Below are positions 10,025-16,521 of a stretch of DNA of 22,312 bases, piece by piece. The DNA lies in contig JAISGZ010000084.1 of the NCBI GenBank assembly GCA_031262845.1, positions 1 to 22,312 of the forward strand. Reading direction: 5' to 3'. The notes beneath the pieces are model-generated. The model saw nothing but the letters and a program-made list of their open reading frames with translations. It had not been told where the DNA came from and did no database searches. A program made the translations under genes and the position numbers. Origin of the DNA: Propionibacteriaceae bacterium. GTDB taxonomy: Bacteria; Actinomycetota; Actinomycetes; Propionibacteriales; Propionibacteriaceae. Within the stretch, counting starts at the first letter, position 1. Every line of letters starts with the position of its first letter.

Positions 10025-10830
10025 GTTGCGCTACCGAAACCCAAGTCCGCCAGGACACCTTGACCAGCGTCCGACAACAGGTAGTCCTCGAAGGCCTGAG
10101 CCGCCGCTGGGTTGGGAGCGTCACGCAGGATGACCACGGGGTAGCGGTTGAGGGCCTGGTCAACCGCCTCGGTTGGCAGGGCGACGGCGTCCAGCGTGTC
10201 ACCGGCGGCCGCCACGTCGGTCGTGTAAACAAGTCCGGCGTCGGCTTCACCGGCGCGCAACTTAGCTACCACGGACTTGACGTTCTGTTCTTCGCTGGCG
10301 GGCGTGAAAGTCACGCCGGTCGCGCTCAGGACTTTCTGGGCGGCGTTGCCACAGGGCACGGCCGGGGCGCAGATGACCACGCTCAGATCGGGCCGGGCCA
10401 GGTCTTCGACCGAGGCGATGGCGGCCGGGTTGCCGGCGGGCACGGCGATCGTCAACCGGTTGCTGGCAAAAATCGCCGAGTCGCCAGCCGCTAAGCCTTC
10501 CGCCACGACGGGCAGCATAGACCTCTCATCCGCGGTCAGTAACAGGTCCGGTTGGGCGCCTTCCCGGATCTGGGTCACGAGCGTGGACGAGCCGTCCAGG
10601 TTGACTTCGAAGCTGACGTCGGGGTACAACTCGCTGAACCCGGCTTCCAATTGCTCCATGGCTTCGGTCAACGAGGCGGCCGCGAAGATCGTGAGGGTGC
10701 CGGCGACGGCGGCTGTGGTGTCGGCCGCAGTGGTCGTGTCGTTGCTATCGGGGCTCGTGGTCGCGCAACCGGTCAGGAGTAGAGCCAGTCCGGCGACGAG
10801 CCAGCTGAGGCGGGGACGGGGGGTGATCAT
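10021..10830 (-). CDS. modA: Molybdate-binding lipoprotein ModA
   Basis: A 269-residue periplasmic-type binding protein that captures molybdate outside the membrane and hands it to ModB. Residues 1-21 form a lipoprotein signal with lipobox LTGC (Cys22), followed by a Thr/Ala-rich linker. The mature domain starts LTIFAAASLTEAMEQL and contains the oxyanion-binding serine regions (AAASL, DGSSTLVTQI), PDLLLTADERSM, VICAPAVPCGNAAQKVL, and DAGLVYTTDVAA with the conserved Tyr. ATG at 10830 is preferred over the adjacent GTG at 10833 because GAGGA is six bases away. It is the first gene of modAB and is divergent from moeA across 170 bases holding a 7-bp dyad. Co-location with moeA supports molybdate over tungstate or sulfate, although these cannot be fully separated by eye. 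Confidence 0.93.
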   Translation of the reverse strand: MITPRPRLSWLVAGLALLLTGCATTSPDSNDTTTAADTTAAVAGTLTIFAAASLTEAMEQLEAGFSELYPDVSFEVNLDGSSTLVTQIREGAQPDLLLTADERSMLPVVAEGLAAGDSAIFASNRLTIAVPAGNPAAIASVEDLARPDLSVVICAPAVPCGNAAQKVLSATGVTFTPASEEQNVKSVVAKLRAGEADAGLVYTTDVAAAGDTLDAVALPTEAVDQALNRYPVVILRDAPNPAAAQAFEDYLLSDAGQGVLADLGFGSAT

Positions 10831-10926
10831 CACGATTCCTCACTGTCGATGGATCCGGTCAGCCGGCTCCTGGTTGGTCCGGGTCGATCTGGCCCGGTCG
10901 GAGGTGACTTGGACGAGTGGTGAGTT

Positions 10927-10954
10927 GGTTGAGAGGCGTCGTCGCGACTCAACC
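10927..10954. promoter_or_regulatory. Dyad in the modA-moeA divergent promoter region, possible operator
   Basis: GGTTGAG (10927-10933) and CTCAACC (10948-10954) are perfect complements, centred 21 bases apart, with the palindrome GTCGCGAC (10941-10948) in the right half. The half-sites sit two helical turns apart, directly upstream of the moeA -10 candidate, where a repressor dimer could control moeA and perhaps modA. The regulator is unknown. Confidence 0.4.
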
Positions 10955-10958
10955 GCAC

Positions 10959-10964
10959 TACAAT
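10959..10964 (+). promoter_or_regulatory. Possible -10 box of moeA
   Basis: TACAAT begins an unusually AT-rich stretch (10959-11000) just before the moeA ATG. No good -35 is seen at 16-18 bases; TTGAGA at 10929-10934 is too far, so an activator or an extended -10 may be needed. Confidence 0.35.
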
Positions 10965-11000
10965 AAAAACATAATTAAAACGATTGGATTGGTATTTATT

Positions 11001-12647
11001 ATGGCACTGCCTGACTGGTCTCCGCAAAGCTTGGGCACCCCGGAAACCCTGACCGTGGAAGCCTATGCCGAACTAGTCGCCAAACTGGCCGCTCGCCCCA
11101 CCGCAGTCACGCTGGCCGTCACAACTCAGCTCGCGACAGCCTCGCCAAACGCCGAGGTCAGCGCCACGAAGTCCAAGCCAGTGACATCACCATCGAGCGA
11201 TCAGTCCTCGGCCTCGGTCCAGGCCCCGGTCCCCGTCAGCGGTCTCGGCTGGGTGTTGGCGGAGCCGGTCGTCGCTCAGACCGATCTCCCACCATTTAAT
11301 ACGGCGGCCATGGACGGCTTCGCGGTCCGAGCCGCGGATCTGGCGCCCACTAGCGCTGACCAACCCACTGCCGGCTCGATCTGGCTGCCCGTCGTTCTTG
11401 ATATCCGGGCTGGTCAACCTCAAGTATCACTACCACCCGGGCAGGCCGCCCGGATCATGACCGGCGCCGTCTTACCGACTGGCGCTGACACCGTGATCCC
11501 GTGGGAAGACACCACGATCGATGGCGACCGAGTCGCTCTGCCGACCCGGGCCAAACTTGGCGCCAACGTCCGCCGGGCTGGTGAAGCGGCGGTCTCCGGT
11601 CAACCATTATTGGCTGCTGGAACTCGCCTCGGGCCAGGTCAGCTGGCGGTTTTGGCATCGACCGGTCAAGCTGCGGTCAAGCTGTGGCGCCGACCCCGGG
11701 TCGCCATCATCGCCACCGGTGACGAACTCGCCGCGCCCGGTGTCTCGCTGGCCAGCGGTCAGATTTACGACTCGAACACGTCGTTCCTGCGGGCCTGGTT
11801 CGAGTCCCACGGCTCGGTGGTCGTGTCGACTCAGCGGGTCGGCGATCGGGCCGACGACCTGACCGCCGCGCTGGATGTCGTAGTGGGAGTGGTGAGCCCG
11901 ACTCAGGCAACGCCAACTCACGTTTCGGAAGCGCCGAATCCGAGTCCAACTCGGGTGGCGCCAACTCCTTTTCCAATTGCGGCAGCCTCGATTCCAATCC
12001 AGTTAGCACCAGATCCGACTCCGGAAACGACCCCGCCTGGCCGTCTACCTGACTCGTCAACTAACCCGGTGACTACGTCAAACGCTGATCTCATCATCCT
12101 CAGTGGGGGCGCCTCGTTCGGTGAAGCCGACTTGGTTCGGCTGTTGGCCCAATCACCGGCCGCCAGCGGTGTTCACGGCGTCCACGTGGCCATGAAACCC
12201 GGCAAACCCCAAGTCTGCGGCCGCTGGCGCGGCGTGCCCTTCCTCGGCTTCCCCGGTAACCCGTTGAGCGTCGCGATCTCGGCCGAACTATTCGGGGCCG
12301 CCTTCCTCAACGCCAGTACCGGCCTTGCCGTATCCCCGGTCGGCCCGCCGGCACCCGAAGCCGCGACAACACCCGAAGTCACAACGACACCAGCCAGCCA
12401 ACCCTCACCACCTCGGGCGCGTCTGACCGTGGCGCTCTCGTCACCGGCCGGCCGCCGTGGATTTGTCCCGGTGCGTGTCACGCCAAGTCCCGATGGCTAC
12501 CTCGAAGCTACGCCGACCAGCCGGGGCGCCGGTTCTCATCTCGTAGCTGCCTTGGCCCAGGCCGACGCCTGGGCGGTCGTCCCGGAGGCGGTCACACACT
12601 GTGAATCCGGCCAGCTAGTCGAATTACTACCAGCAGCCCACCGCTGA
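11001..12647 (+). CDS. moeA: Molybdopterin molybdenumtransferase MoeA with low-complexity insertions
   Basis: A 548-residue MoeA, the enzyme that inserts molybdate into adenylylated molybdopterin to make molybdenum cofactor. Family blocks are all present: PPFNTAAMDGFAVRA (M104), RIMTGAVLPTGADTVIPWED, VAIIATGDEL, GQIYDSNTSFL, LSGGASFGEAD (368-377), MKPGKPQVCG and GFPGNPLS (416-423). Usual length is about 400-420. The extra residues sit in three Pro/Thr/Ser/Ala-rich stretches: about 45-79, about 297-360 inside the MoCF-type domain just before the GGxSxGE loop, and about 445-471 before the C-terminal domain. The frame is uninterrupted and the active-site blocks are intact, so it is probably functional with flexible loops added. 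The start chosen is ATG at 11001; the frame is open from 10917 but those codons fall in the promoter region. The Shine-Dalgarno sequence is weak. It is divergent from modAB. Confidence 0.92.
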   Translation: MALPDWSPQSLGTPETLTVEAYAELVAKLAARPTAVTLAVTTQLATASPNAEVSATKSKPVTSPSSDQSSASVQAPVPVSGLGWVLAEPVVAQTDLPPFNTAAMDGFAVRAADLAPTSADQPTAGSIWLPVVLDIRAGQPQVSLPPGQAARIMTGAVLPTGADTVIPWEDTTIDGDRVALPTRAKLGANVRRAGEAAVSGQPLLAAGTRLGPGQLAVLASTGQAAVKLWRRPRVAIIATGDELAAPGVSLASGQIYDSNTSFLRAWFESHGSVVVSTQRVGDRADDLTAALDVVVGVVSPTQATPTHVSEAPNPSPTRVAPTPFPIAAASIPIQLAPDPTPETTPPGRLPDSSTNPVTTSNADLIILSGGASFGEADLVRLLAQSPAASGVHGVHVAMKPGKPQVCGRWRGVPFLGFPGNPLSVAISAELFGAAFLNASTGLAVSPVGPPAPEAATTPEVTTTPASQPSPPRARLTVALSSPAGRRGFVPVRVTPSPDGYLEATPTSRGAGSHLVAALAQADAWAVVPEAVTHCESGQLVELLPAAHR

Positions 12648-12705
12648 ACTCCACAACGGTAATTAACACGACGCAAATTGTTAAAAAATATTTTGCCTAG
12701 TGTTC

Positions 12706-12734
12706 TTGACGGCGTAACCCCTTGCTAGTAGATT
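12706..12734 (+). promoter_or_regulatory. Promoter candidate of the nrf operon
   Basis: TTGACG (12706-12711) and TAGATT (12729-12734) are separated by exactly 17 bases in the 191-base gap before nrfH. Transcription would start near 12741, leaving a leader of about 100 bases that contains the dyad at 12787-12810. Confidence 0.55.
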
Positions 12735-12786
12735 TTTCACTGTCTTACTTGGCGCCAGCACTGTTGATGGTGTCCAGGCAAGGACA

Positions 12787-12810
12787 TCAGTGATCAATCC
12801 TGATCACTGA
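12787..12810. promoter_or_regulatory. Perfect 10-bp dyad in the nrf leader
   Basis: TCAGTGATCA and TGATCACTGA are exact complements around four bases (ATCC). The element lies 28 bases before the nrfH ATG and about 45-70 bases after the predicted transcription start. It may be a repressor site or a hairpin controlling translation. The GTGAT...ATCAC half-sites recall CRP/FNR-type operators, but the half-site spacing differs from both consensus forms. Confidence 0.6.
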
Positions 12811-12838
12811 ACAGCCCCCATGGCGAGTGAGGCTGCTC

Positions 12839-13324
12839 ATGACCGAGACATCTCAACCCCGTCAGTCCCGGCGTCGGTTCCCTGTTCTGAAACTGCTGGT
12901 CGCAGTGCTGATTGGTACGGCTCTGGGGAGCGGTGTGTTCGCGGTCAATTATTCTGAGGCGACTTCGTATTTGGGCACGGCCCCGGAGACCTGCGCCAAC
13001 TGTCACGTTATGCAAGACCATTACGACGCTTGGGCGGCTGGTTCCCACGCCAACGTCGCGACTTGCAATGACTGCCATTTGCCGCACGATTCGGTCGTGG
13101 CCAAGTATTACGTCAAGTTGGATGACGGCATCCGTCACACCACCGCTTTTACCTTCGGCAACTACCCTGACAACATCGTCATCCGTGACTCGTCGCGGGA
13201 AGTCGTCGATTCAGCCTGTGTTTATTGCCATGGGGCGATGACAGACACCCTGATGTACACCGTGAAAGACGGCGAGTCGATCTCGTGCGTGCGCTGTCAT
13301 TCCGATGTCGGTCACTCGATTTAG
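12839..13324 (+). CDS. nrfH: Cytochrome c nitrite reductase small subunit NrfH
   Basis: A 161-residue membrane-anchored tetrahaem cytochrome that takes electrons from menaquinol and passes them to NrfA. An N-terminal basic tail is followed by one membrane helix (about 15-36). Four haem motifs follow: CANCH (52-56), CNDCH (76-80), CVYCH (127-131) and CVRCH (150-154). The first reads CANCHVM, the CxxCHxM pattern in which the nearby Met is the unusual haem-1 ligand in NrfH. The start is ATG at 12839, six bases after GAGG; an in-frame GTG at 12827 is less well placed. It is the first gene of the operon, nine bases from nrfA. NapC/NirT relatives are similar, but the small size and the nrfA partner decide for NrfH. 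Confidence 0.95.
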   Translation: MTETSQPRQSRRRFPVLKLLVAVLIGTALGSGVFAVNYSEATSYLGTAPETCANCHVMQDHYDAWAAGSHANVATCNDCHLPHDSVVAKYYVKLDDGIRHTTAFTFGNYPDNIVIRDSSREVVDSACVYCHGAMTDTLMYTVKDGESISCVRCHSDVGHSI

Positions 13325-13333
13325 GACACCATC

Positions 13334-14830
13334 ATGAGTGAAGAGAAAACCCGGACCATTAGGCCTTGGTTGCTGGTCGTGGTTGCCGTGGTGGCAGCCG
13401 GCGTGACGTTCGCTATTACCTGGATGATCACGAGTATCTCGGATCGTAAGGCGGAAGAGAAAGTGTCGCCGAACTTGGTGGTGGCGCTAACTGAGAACGA
13501 CACCGATCCAGCGATCTGGGGCCAGAACTACCCGATCGAATATGAGTCGTATCTCAAGACCAGTGAGTTTACGGACGACGGCCACGCCAAGCAGGTGATG
13601 AAGACGCCGTCGACCGTGGCTGACGATCCGGAGACCAAGGATGTCAACGAAGGCGATCCCCGTGAATGGGTGACCTCGTCCAAGTTGCAGGAAGACCCAC
13701 GACTGGTCACTTTGTGGAGTGGCTACGCCTTCGCCAAGGATTACGGGCACCTGCGGGGCCACGCTTACATGTTGATCGATCAGCGCGAGACCTTGCGCGT
13801 TCGGGTCGTCAACCAGCCGGGCGCTTGCCTGAACTGCCACGCCACGATGCCTGAGGTTTACAACGAGTTGGGCAACGGCGACATGATGGCTGGGTTCGCG
13901 GCCGTCAACAAGATGCCTTACAGCGATGCCACGACTCACGCCTCCGGCCCGATAGCTTGTATTGACTGCCACGATCCGGCGACCATGGAACTGCGTATTA
14001 CGCGGCCGGCCCTGATCACCGGTTTGCAGGCCCTCAAAGCTTCGCAAGGTATCGCCGACTTCGACGTCAATCGCGACGCCACGCACGAAGAGATGCGGAC
14101 CTACGTCTGCGCTCAGTGCCACGTCGAGTACTACTTCTCGTCGCCTGACCCCAACGACAAGGCCAATACCCTGACCTTCCCGTGGAAGTACGGCAATGAC
14201 ATCGACGACACCTGGAAGTACTACACCGAGATCGGTTTCACGGACTTCACGAGCAGCATTTCCGGTGCCAAGGTCGTCAAGGCTCAGCACCCCGAGTTCG
14301 AGGCCTGGACCGCTGGTGTTCACGCGGAAAACGGTGTCAGCTGTGCTGATTGCCATATGAGCTACACCCGGGATGGCGCTCAGAAGGTCAGCAACCACCA
14401 GGTCACGAGCCCGATGACCGACATCAACGGCACCTGCGGCACCTGCCACACGTCGAGTGAAGAAGTTATCCAGGAGCGAGTCGACACGATCCAAAGCCGG
14501 TTCATCGAATCACGTGACCGGACGCTCGATTCGGTGACGACGCTGATCAACATGATCAAAGAAGCCAAGGACTCCGGTTCGGCCACCGAAGAGCAGATTG
14601 CTAAGGCCCAGGAGTACCAGAACTTCGCCAGCTACTACGTCGATTACGCCTACTCGGAGAACTCCTTCGGGTTCCACGCGCCGGATTACTTCCAGCGCAT
14701 GCTGAGCCAGTCGCTCGACGCTTCCCGCAAGGGCCAGCTGGTTCTGCTCGGAGTCAGTGACGACAAACTGGCGCCGTCGGATGTGGCCGCGGCCAATACG
14801 ACGAAACTCGAAGAAGCTGGGCTCAATTGA
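13334..14830 (+). CDS. nrfA: Ammonia-forming cytochrome c nitrite reductase NrfA, CXXCH type
   Basis: A 498-residue pentahaem enzyme that reduces nitrite to ammonium with six electrons outside the cell membrane. Residues 11-33 form one hydrophobic helix that probably stays as an anchor. Haem motifs are CLNCH (165-169), CIDCH (209-213), CAQCH (259-263), CADCH (337-341) and CGTCH (368-372). Catalytic residues align with known NrfA: Arg141 (LRGHAY), Tyr266/267 (CAQCHVEYYF) and His330 (EFEAWTAGVH); H355 (SNHQV) is a likely distal ligand. The first, catalytic haem has CXXCH, where E. coli and Wolinella have CXXCK. AGGA lies seven bases before the ATG. The stop overlaps the next gene's ATG (TGATG). 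All key residues are present, so it should be active. Confidence 0.96.
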   Translation: MSEEKTRTIRPWLLVVVAVVAAGVTFAITWMITSISDRKAEEKVSPNLVVALTENDTDPAIWGQNYPIEYESYLKTSEFTDDGHAKQVMKTPSTVADDPETKDVNEGDPREWVTSSKLQEDPRLVTLWSGYAFAKDYGHLRGHAYMLIDQRETLRVRVVNQPGACLNCHATMPEVYNELGNGDMMAGFAAVNKMPYSDATTHASGPIACIDCHDPATMELRITRPALITGLQALKASQGIADFDVNRDATHEEMRTYVCAQCHVEYYFSSPDPNDKANTLTFPWKYGNDIDDTWKYYTEIGFTDFTSSISGAKVVKAQHPEFEAWTAGVHAENGVSCADCHMSYTRDGAQKVSNHQVTSPMTDINGTCGTCHTSSEEVIQERVDTIQSRFIESRDRTLDSVTTLINMIKEAKDSGSATEEQIAKAQEYQNFASYYVDYAYSENSFGFHAPDYFQRMLSQSLDASRKGQLVLLGVSDDKLAPSDVAAANTTKLEEAGLN

Positions 14831-15780
14831 TGCCTCGGCGCAAACGCCAAACGCTGGGCGACGGGCAACCGTCGCCCAGCGTCGTCTCCGCGGACGATCC
14901 CGAGATCGAACTCGACGATCCGGATGCCGAAGTCGACGATGACATCATCAGTCGGCGTCGGAGCCGGACCGCGACCGACCAGGATCTGATCGACAACACG
15001 ACGGCCGAGCCCACGCCGGCCGCCCTCGCTGATGAGGCGGCCGGGGCCACGAACTTGGCCGTAACGACGGAACCGACCCAGGAACCACCGGCCGGGCGGC
15101 CGTCGTTTACCGCCCCAGCCGATACCTTCCCGGCCACCGTGGCGCCGAGTCCGGACGACCCGGACGCCGAAGTCAACGACGACATCGTGACTCGTCGCAA
15201 GGCGGCCCGGACGGATGCCGCGGCGGCCAAGAAACCCTCGGCCATGACGACCACCCCGGTCAACGCTTTGCTGCTGTTGTTGGCGTTGGTCGTCGGCATC
15301 ATCCTCGGCGTCTGGATTACCGGCCGCCTCCAGGATTCCGGGGATGACACGACTAGCACCGGTGAGATGACGGCGATGCCGACGGCGGCCGCCAGTAGTG
15401 ATTTGACCGAAGAAGAGATGGCGGCTCAGATCGCTGAACTCGAAACCCAATTGGCGAGTAATCCTGATGACACCAGCATTCTGCTCGACTTGGGCGTCTT
15501 GCGGTTCAACAGCGGTAATCTCAGCGGCGCGGCCGAAAGCTGGCAGCGGGTGCTTGATTTAGAACCCGATAACGAGTACGCCTGGTACTTCATGGCCTAC
15601 TATTACCGGGCTTTGCCCGACGACGCCGGTCTTGAACAAGCCATCGCCGCCTTCACTAAGGTCATCGAGGTGGCTCCGGGCAGCGAATTGGCCACCAGCG
15701 CTCAAACCCACTTGGACGCCTGGACCGCGTCTACCACTGAACCAGCCGCGACAGCCCCCACCGCTTCTGAACCGAGTTAG
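14830..15780 (+). CDS. Membrane-anchored TPR protein of cytochrome c assembly (NrfG/CcmI-like)
   Basis: A 316-residue protein with a long acidic, low-complexity cytoplasmic N-terminus, one membrane helix (about 146-166) and an outer tetratricopeptide part (about 195-300). The TPR part has NPDDTSILLDLGVLRFNSG, AAESWQRVLDLEPDNEYAWY and AIAAFTKVIEVAPGSELA, about three repeats, like NrfG and the C-terminal part of CcmI, which hold apocytochromes for haem attachment. The N-terminus contains a duplicated segment, DDPDAEVDDDI (from residue 29) and DDPDAEVNDDI (from residue 109), each followed by a basic R-rich patch, 240 bases apart. The start is ATG at 14830, coupled to the nrfA stop. Function as an apocytochrome holder is inferred from position and TPR similarity. 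Confidence 0.75.
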   Translation: MPRRKRQTLGDGQPSPSVVSADDPEIELDDPDAEVDDDIISRRRSRTATDQDLIDNTTAEPTPAALADEAAGATNLAVTTEPTQEPPAGRPSFTAPADTFPATVAPSPDDPDAEVNDDIVTRRKAARTDAAAAKKPSAMTTTPVNALLLLLALVVGIILGVWITGRLQDSGDDTTSTGEMTAMPTAAASSDLTEEEMAAQIAELETQLASNPDDTSILLDLGVLRFNSGNLSGAAESWQRVLDLEPDNEYAWYFMAYYYRALPDDAGLEQAIAAFTKVIEVAPGSELATSAQTHLDAWTASTTEPAATAPTASEPS

Positions 15781-15782
15781 CC

Positions 15783-16502
15783 ATGGCCTCGATTCCGCTG
15801 CTGATGGTGCTCCTGGCGGGCGTGGTGGCTTTCGCGAGCCCCTGCTTCTTGCCCGTGGTGCCCGTCTTCATCGGCTATCTGACCGGGCAAACCACGACCA
15901 AAGCCCAAGCCACCCACCAGCCGTGGTCACGACGTCTGTCCGGCGCCGTTCACGCACTGGTCTTCCTGGCCGGATTCACGGTCGTGTTCATCGGCTTGTG
16001 GGCCCTGATCGGGCTGATCGGCTGGGCGGCGGCCGACTACCGGGGTTGGTTGCGAATCGCTGGCGGCGCCTTGCTGGTGTTGCTCGGCTTACACACCTGC
16101 GGTTTGATCCGGATCGGTCTGCTCGACCGGACCTGGCGGGTCGGTTACAACCCTGACATGGCTCAGGAGCCGACGCTGCTGCGGTCGGCCTTGTTGGGGC
16201 TCGGTTTCGGAGCCGGCTGGTCGCCCTGTATCGGTCCGGCGCTGGGTGCCGTCCTCGGCCTGACGGCCAGCGGCTCGGTCGCCCAGGGTGTCATCTTGCT
16301 CTTGGTCTTCTCGGCCGGCCTGGGCCTGCCGCTGGTTCTGATCGCCGCCGGCGCGACCGCCCTGAGCAATCGCCTGGGTTGGTTCGTCCGTCACCGTAAG
16401 GCCGTCAACATCGTCAGTGGTGTGCTCTTGATCGCGCTTGGCTTCGCCTTGATCGCTGATCTCATGTCACCGCTGACCTCGCTCATCACGTCACCATTCT
16501 GA
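15783..16502 (+). CDS. ccdA: Cytochrome c biogenesis protein CcdA
   Basis: A 239-residue membrane protein with about six helices that carries reducing electrons from cytoplasmic thioredoxin across the membrane to an extracytoplasmic thioredoxin-like protein. The paired cysteines typical of CcdA/DsbD-beta are visible: FASPCFLPVVPVF with Cys21 and GWSPCIGPALGAV with Cys149, one in each half. The length fits CcdA (about 235-250), without the extra domains of full DsbD. It starts two bases after the upstream stop and has only a weak ribosome site, so translation probably depends on coupling. Its likely partner is the CXXC protein encoded at 19106-20011. Confidence 0.93.
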   Translation: MASIPLLMVLLAGVVAFASPCFLPVVPVFIGYLTGQTTTKAQATHQPWSRRLSGAVHALVFLAGFTVVFIGLWALIGLIGWAAADYRGWLRIAGGALLVLLGLHTCGLIRIGLLDRTWRVGYNPDMAQEPTLLRSALLGLGFGAGWSPCIGPALGAVLGLTASGSVAQGVILLLVFSAGLGLPLVLIAAGATALSNRLGWFVRHRKAVNIVSGVLLIALGFALIADLMSPLTSLITSPF

Positions 16503-16521
16503 AGTAAGGGAAACATCGGAC

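Noticed and set aside
13487..14494. A 335-codon open frame antisense to nrfA
   Set aside because: nrfA has all five haem motifs and catalytic residues in the sense frame; the antisense product has no recognisable features.
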